Shown in pieces: positions 61,704 to 64,000 of a stretch of DNA of 64,000 nt. The translations under genes were made by a program, and so were the position numbers. Location: assembly GCA_965260935.1 (NCBI GenBank), contig OZ253374.1, positions 1-64,000 on the forward strand. Reading direction: 5' to 3'. Under the pieces are notes generated by a model that was not told where the DNA came from, did no database searches, and saw only the letters and a program-made list of their open reading frames with translations. Position 1 is the stretch's first letter. Every line of letters starts with the position of its first letter. The DNA is from JBBROS01 sp965260935 (GTDB lineage: Bacteria; Pseudomonadota; Alphaproteobacteria; Acetobacterales; Acetobacteraceae).

Positions 61704-63098
61704 TCAGCTCGCGGCCATCCGCTCCCGCCTGATCTCGACGGTCAGATCGGCCAGCGCACGCTCCGTGCGGTCCAGCATGTCCGTGACCTCCTCCTCGGTG
61801 ATGATGAGCGGCGGACTGAACGCGAGCGTGTCGCTGGGCAGGGCACGCCCGATCATGCCGTGCTTCTCGCACAGCTTGGCCAGCCGGGGGCCGACCTTGG
61901 CCGCCGGATCGAAGTTAGCGTGGGTGGCCTTATCGTCCACAAGCTCGATCGCGCCGATCAGTCCGACGCCCCGCACCTCGCCCACCAGCTCATGGCCGGC
62001 AAAACGCCGGCGCAACTCCTTTTGCATGTGGGCGCCGACGGTGCGGGCATGCTCGACAATGTTCAACTCGTCGTAGAGCTTCAGCGCCTCAATGGCGACG
62101 GCTGCCGGCACGGGGTGCCCGGAGTAGGTGTAGCCGTGGCCAAACGTGCCGATTCTGTGGCTCTCGGCCGCAATGGGGCGAAATACCTGTTCGCTGACCA
62201 TCACGGCGGAGATTGGCAGGTAGCTGGCCGACAGCGCTTTTGCGCTGGTGATGATGTCGGGCTGCAACCCCATTGTCTGCGTGCCCCAATAATTGCCGGT
62301 GCGCCCGAAACCGCAGATCACCTCGTCGGCCACCAACAGGACGTCGTACTTTCGCAGCACGGCCTGGATCTTCTCGAAGTACCCCCGCGGCGGCAGGATG
62401 ACGCCGCCGGCGCCCATAATCGGCTCCGCCCACATCGCCGCCACCGTTTCTGGACCTTCGGCGAGGATTAATTTCTCCAGCTCGGCGGCGCATCGCGTGG
62501 CGAACGCGTCTTCCGTCTCGCCGTCGGTGGCCTCGTGATAGTGGTGCGGCGTCATCGTGTGGACGAAGCCCGGCAGCGGCAGGTCGAACGAGCGGTGGTT
62601 GTTCGGCAGGCCGGTGATGGACGCTGCCGCCAGGGTGATGCCGTGGTAGCCCTTGATGCGGCCGATGACCTTCTTCTTCGCCGGACGGCCGAGCGCGTTA
62701 TTGTAGTACCAGGCCATCTTGATGGCGGTGTCGTTCGCCTCGGACCCAGAGTTGGCGAAGATGACCCGGGCCATCGGCACCGGCGCCCGCTCGATCAGCA
62801 TCTCCGACAAGTCGATCAGCGGCTCGTGCGATTTGGCATTGAACGCATGATAGAAGGGCAGCTTGCGCATCTGGTTGGCTGCGGCCTGCACCAACCGCTC
62901 GTTGTCGAAGCCCAGCGCGGCACTCCACAGCCCGGCCACGCTCTCGATGTACTCCTTCCCGTCCTCGTCCCACACGCGGACGCCCTTGCCGCGCGTGATG
63001 ACCAGAGGACCGCTCTGCTCGTGCGTCACCAGATCCGTGAAGGGATGCAGCGCGTGGGCGACGTCGCGTGCGGCGGCAGAGTTGGGACGGATGGCCAT
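61704..63098 (-). CDS. class III aminotransferase (omega-amino acid:pyruvate type)
   Basis: A 464-residue PLP-dependent transaminase. Landmarks are VIFANSGSEANDTAIKMAW near residue 115, GRIKGYHGITLAAASITG near 145, LLVADEVICGFGRTGNYWG with the PLP aspartate near 260, and DIITSAKALSASYLPISAV with the lysine near 288. It probably uses a beta-alanine, taurine, polyamine or similar amine donor. ATG 63098 is chosen because AGGGA precedes it and the domain begins there. It is divergent from a peptide-type ABC binding protein, with a palindrome between. Confidence 0.88.
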   Translation of the reverse strand: MAIRPNSAAARDVAHALHPFTDLVTHEQSGPLVITRGKGVRVWDEDGKEYIESVAGLWSAALGFDNERLVQAAANQMRKLPFYHAFNAKSHEPLIDLSEMLIERAPVPMARVIFANSGSEANDTAIKMAWYYNNALGRPAKKKVIGRIKGYHGITLAAASITGLPNNHRSFDLPLPGFVHTMTPHHYHEATDGETEDAFATRCAAELEKLILAEGPETVAAMWAEPIMGAGGVILPPRGYFEKIQAVLRKYDVLLVADEVICGFGRTGNYWGTQTMGLQPDIITSAKALSASYLPISAVMVSEQVFRPIAAESHRIGTFGHGYTYSGHPVPAAVAIEALKLYDELNIVEHARTVGAHMQKELRRRFAGHELVGEVRGVGLIGAIELVDDKATHANFDPAAKVGPRLAKLCEKHGMIGRALPSDTLAFSPPLIITEEEVTDMLDRTERALADLTVEIRRERMAAS

Positions 63099-63145
63099 GC
63101 GCGGATTCCCTGAAGTTTCATATTGACACGATAGTGCAAACCAAC

Positions 63146-63161
63146 GGTAAAAGCTTTTACC
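63146..63161. promoter_or_regulatory. perfect 16-bp palindrome between divergent genes
   Basis: GGTAAAAGCTTTTACC is fully self-complementary. TTGACA at 63123-63128 lies 17 bases upstream, so the palindrome sits at the place of the -10 element for rightward transcription of the binding-protein gene. It resembles operators of LacI- or GntR-type repressors. The regulator gene is not in the window. Confidence 0.6.
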
Positions 63162-63183
63162 CAGGAAGGGAAGTGGCACGCCG

Positions 63184-64000
63184 ATGTTCAAGCCAACCCG
63201 TCGTCAGGCGATGGCCACACTGGCCGGGGCCGCATTGCCGTTCGCCATTCCGCCCCTGGCGCAAGCGGCGGGCCGATCCCTTCGTCTTGGACTCGGCGCC
63301 AGCCCAGACCATCTCGACCCGTTGCTCACGACCTTCGGCGACGAGTACGTCTATGTGAACCTGGTCTTTAACGGCCTGACGCGGATGGATGAGGAGCTGA
63401 AGGTCCAGCCCGACTTGGCAGCGAAATGGGCGTTCAGTGACGACCTGAAAACCTGGACGTTCACGCTGCACGAAGGTGTCAAGTTTCACGACGGCACGGC
63501 TATGACTGCAGACGATGTTGTCGCGGTGTTCCACCGCCTGCTCGACCCGAGAACGGCCGCGCCCTCAGCCAGCAACTTCGACATGGTCACCGCCGTGGAC
63601 GCGCCCGACGAGCAGACGGTCAGGTTCACGCTTGCCTTCCCCTATGGCTCCTTTGCCGAGCTGCTCTCGGACCGCCAGGTCAAGATCGTGCCGCGCAACA
63701 AGGTGGCGCAGCTCGCGACGCAACCCGTGGGCACCGGGCCGTTCAAGTTCGTGTCGTACACCCCGAACGACCGCATGGTGCTGACCAAGAACCCGGACTA
63801 CTTCGAGCCCGGGCTGCCCAAGCTGGACGGGGTCGACCTGCTGATCATCCCCGAGATGAGCTCCAAGATCGCGGCCCTCAGGTCGGGTGAGTTGGACATC
63901 ATCTGGGACCTGCCGCTGGACCAGGTGAAGGTGCTGTCGCCGGACCCGACCTTGCGGGTCGACAGCGTGCCGAGCGGCGCCTGGGACGCCGCGGTCACCA
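63184..64000 (+). CDS. peptide/nickel-type ABC transporter substrate-binding protein (partial)
   Basis: An open frame from ATG 63184 to the window end, 272 codons, with no stop. The N-terminus TRRQAMATLAGAALPFAIPPLAQA is a signal peptide with a twin-arginine-like start. The mature part begins LRLGLGASPDHLDPLL and contains WTFTLHEGVKFHDGTAMTADDV near residue 95 and VGTGPFKFVSYTPNDRMVL near 185, the standard SBP_bac_5 family segments. It binds oligopeptides or related amines for import. Ribosome site is GGAAGGGAAG upstream. The rest of the gene and probably the permeases lie beyond the window. Confidence 0.92.
   Translation, partial: MFKPTRRQAMATLAGAALPFAIPPLAQAAGRSLRLGLGASPDHLDPLLTTFGDEYVYVNLVFNGLTRMDEELKVQPDLAAKWAFSDDLKTWTFTLHEGVKFHDGTAMTADDVVAVFHRLLDPRTAAPSASNFDMVTAVDAPDEQTVRFTLAFPYGSFAELLSDRQVKIVPRNKVAQLATQPVGTGPFKFVSYTPNDRMVLTKNPDYFEPGLPKLDGVDLLIIPEMSSKIAALRSGELDIIWDLPLDQVKVLSPDPTLRVDSVPSGAWDAAVT

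Overview
The window is about 64 kb of high-GC chromosomal DNA with dense, often overlapping genes (many 4-base ATGA/GTGA overlaps). Gene content (AI-2E-type transporter tail, MotB-MotA, YqaA/DedA, polyamine-type ABC operon, paired Crp/Fnr regulators, class II DAHP synthase, LysE, Uma2) suggests an alphaproteobacterium, perhaps Acetobacteraceae. No rRNA, tRNA or phylogenetic marker is present, so the placement is inference.

Layout. 1-11 kb: housekeeping and envelope genes (threonine dehydratase-like, GT39 transferase, GlsB-like protein, Lrp regulator, trxB, motB-motA, two family 2 glycosyltransferases, AlkA-like glycosylase). 12-15 kb: GTP cyclohydrolase II-like, URC4/DUF1688 and uracil phosphoribosyltransferase genes in one overlapping operon, the bacterial counterpart of the fungal URC uracil-catabolism route. 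16-25 kb: a polyamine/amine-type ABC uptake operon, a monomeric-sarcosine-oxidase-like flavoenzyme with its LysR regulator, a Rieske oxygenase and a TIM-barrel amidohydrolase. One permease gene of the ABC operon appears frameshifted at its third codon. 26-29 kb: trpB-trpA and an aromatic aminotransferase. 29-33 kb: two Crp/Fnr regulators around a PAS/HWE-like kinase.

33-54 kb is the most unusual region. On the minus strand, in transcription order, lie a fused ScyD/ScyE-like NHL plus GDSL-like protein, a ScyA-like ThDP enzyme, a ScyC-like tandem SRPBCC protein, trpG, trpD, trpC, trpE, class II DAHP synthase and tyrA. Next to it is an EBO cassette (eboC, eboB, eboE, eboF, with eboA divergent) and a type II 3-dehydroquinase. 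In cyanobacteria ScyA couples indole-3-pyruvate to 4-hydroxyphenylpyruvate, ScyC cyclises the product, and EBO proteins are needed to move the scytonemin monomer to the periplasm. The precursor genes here feed exactly those two keto acids. The locus therefore looks like a complete or nearly complete scytonemin-type indole-phenol pigment system in a proteobacterium; ScyB is not in the window.

54-61 kb is a mobile-element wreck at the edge of that island. A Tn3-family transposon with about 60-bp inverted ends cuts an IS5-like transposase on one side and an M20 peptidase gene on the other. Its tnpA is itself split by a 2.0-kb large-serine-recombinase element with perfectly matching inverted ends. 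61-64 kb: an aminotransferase operon divergent from a peptide-type ABC substrate-binding protein, with a perfect 16-bp palindrome between them.
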